A stretch of 14,346 nt of DNA from an uncultured Verrucomicrobiota bacterium (lineage in GTDB: Bacteria; Verrucomicrobiota; Verrucomicrobiia; Chthoniobacterales; SZAS-18), in contig CALMOL010000219.1 of the NCBI GenBank assembly GCA_937871685.1, forward strand, positions 1 through 14,346. Direction: 5' to 3'. Numbering within the stretch: position 1 is the first letter of the stretch; each line of letters starts with the position of its first letter. Shown here one piece after another: positions 14,310 through 14,346 of this stretch. A program made the translations under genes and the position numbers. A model generated the notes under the pieces. The model saw only the letters and a program-made list of their open reading frames with translations. It was not told the origin of the DNA and did not search any database.

Positions 14310-14346
14310 ATGCCCACGCTTCCGTCCGCCTCGGCCGCACAATCGT
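14310..14346 (+). CDS. Possible start of a divergent gene (cut by window edge)
   Basis: An ATG at 14310 opens a frame of 12 codons, MPTLPSASAAQS, that runs off the window. It is divergent from livK and would share its upstream region. There is no visible ribosome binding site, and the visible residues match nothing I recognise, so this is only a placeholder for whatever lies to the right. The preceding bases 14173-14309 hold no other credible coding start; an ATG at 14257 stops after nine codons. Confidence 0.2.
   Translation, partial: MPTLPSASAAQS

Noticed and set aside
14056..14340. 94-codon minus-strand open frame upstream of livK
   Set aside because: It is Arg-rich with no motif, no ribosome binding site and an atypical composition. 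GC bias explains the open frame.

Overview
The window looks like chromosomal DNA from a GC-rich, Gram-negative bacterium, most likely a member of the Verrucomicrobiota (Opitutae-like), with Planctomycetota or Acidobacteriota as weaker alternatives. The reasons are a transmembrane Ser/Thr kinase fused to a WD40 propeller, next to the type of ECF sigma factor that accompanies such kinases in those phyla; a Sec-exported periplasmic binding protein; start codons mostly without Shine-Dalgarno sequences; and three kinds of intergenic palindrome resembling dispersed repeats of such genomes. The taxonomic call is inference, because no rRNA or marker gene is present.

Layout. The plus strand carries one gene, the kinase-WD40 protein (1-3555, perhaps cut at its 5' end). 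Everything else is on the minus strand. In transcription order from the right edge: a GC-rich leader (13977-14346), livK, an intercistronic terminator-like hairpin, livH, a fused livM-livG, a palindrome, livF, a second palindrome, prfC (release factor 3), a 159-residue putative restriction endonuclease, a DNA methyltransferase overlapping it by 4 nt, a nitronate monooxygenase, and an ECF sigma factor. The sigma factor is tail-to-tail with the kinase across a third, long palindrome.

How the genes work together. livK-livH-livMG-livF form a complete high-affinity branched-chain amino acid (or related amide) ABC importer: periplasmic receptor, two permease domains and two ATPase domains, with one permease and one ATPase in a single polypeptide. 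prfC is housekeeping. The kinase and sigma factor probably form one signalling module. The small protein and methyltransferase look like a compact restriction-modification cassette inserted between prfC and the nitronate monooxygenase. It has locally lower GC (about 53% at 6121-6180 and 58% at 7081-7140, against 80% at 4981-5040, counted by hand) and translationally coupled genes.

Most notable: the putative restriction-modification pair, whose nuclease I do not recognise as a known family; the LivM-LivG fusion; the tail-to-tail kinase/sigma arrangement; and three unrelated palindromic families in 6.3 kb of otherwise tightly packed genes.
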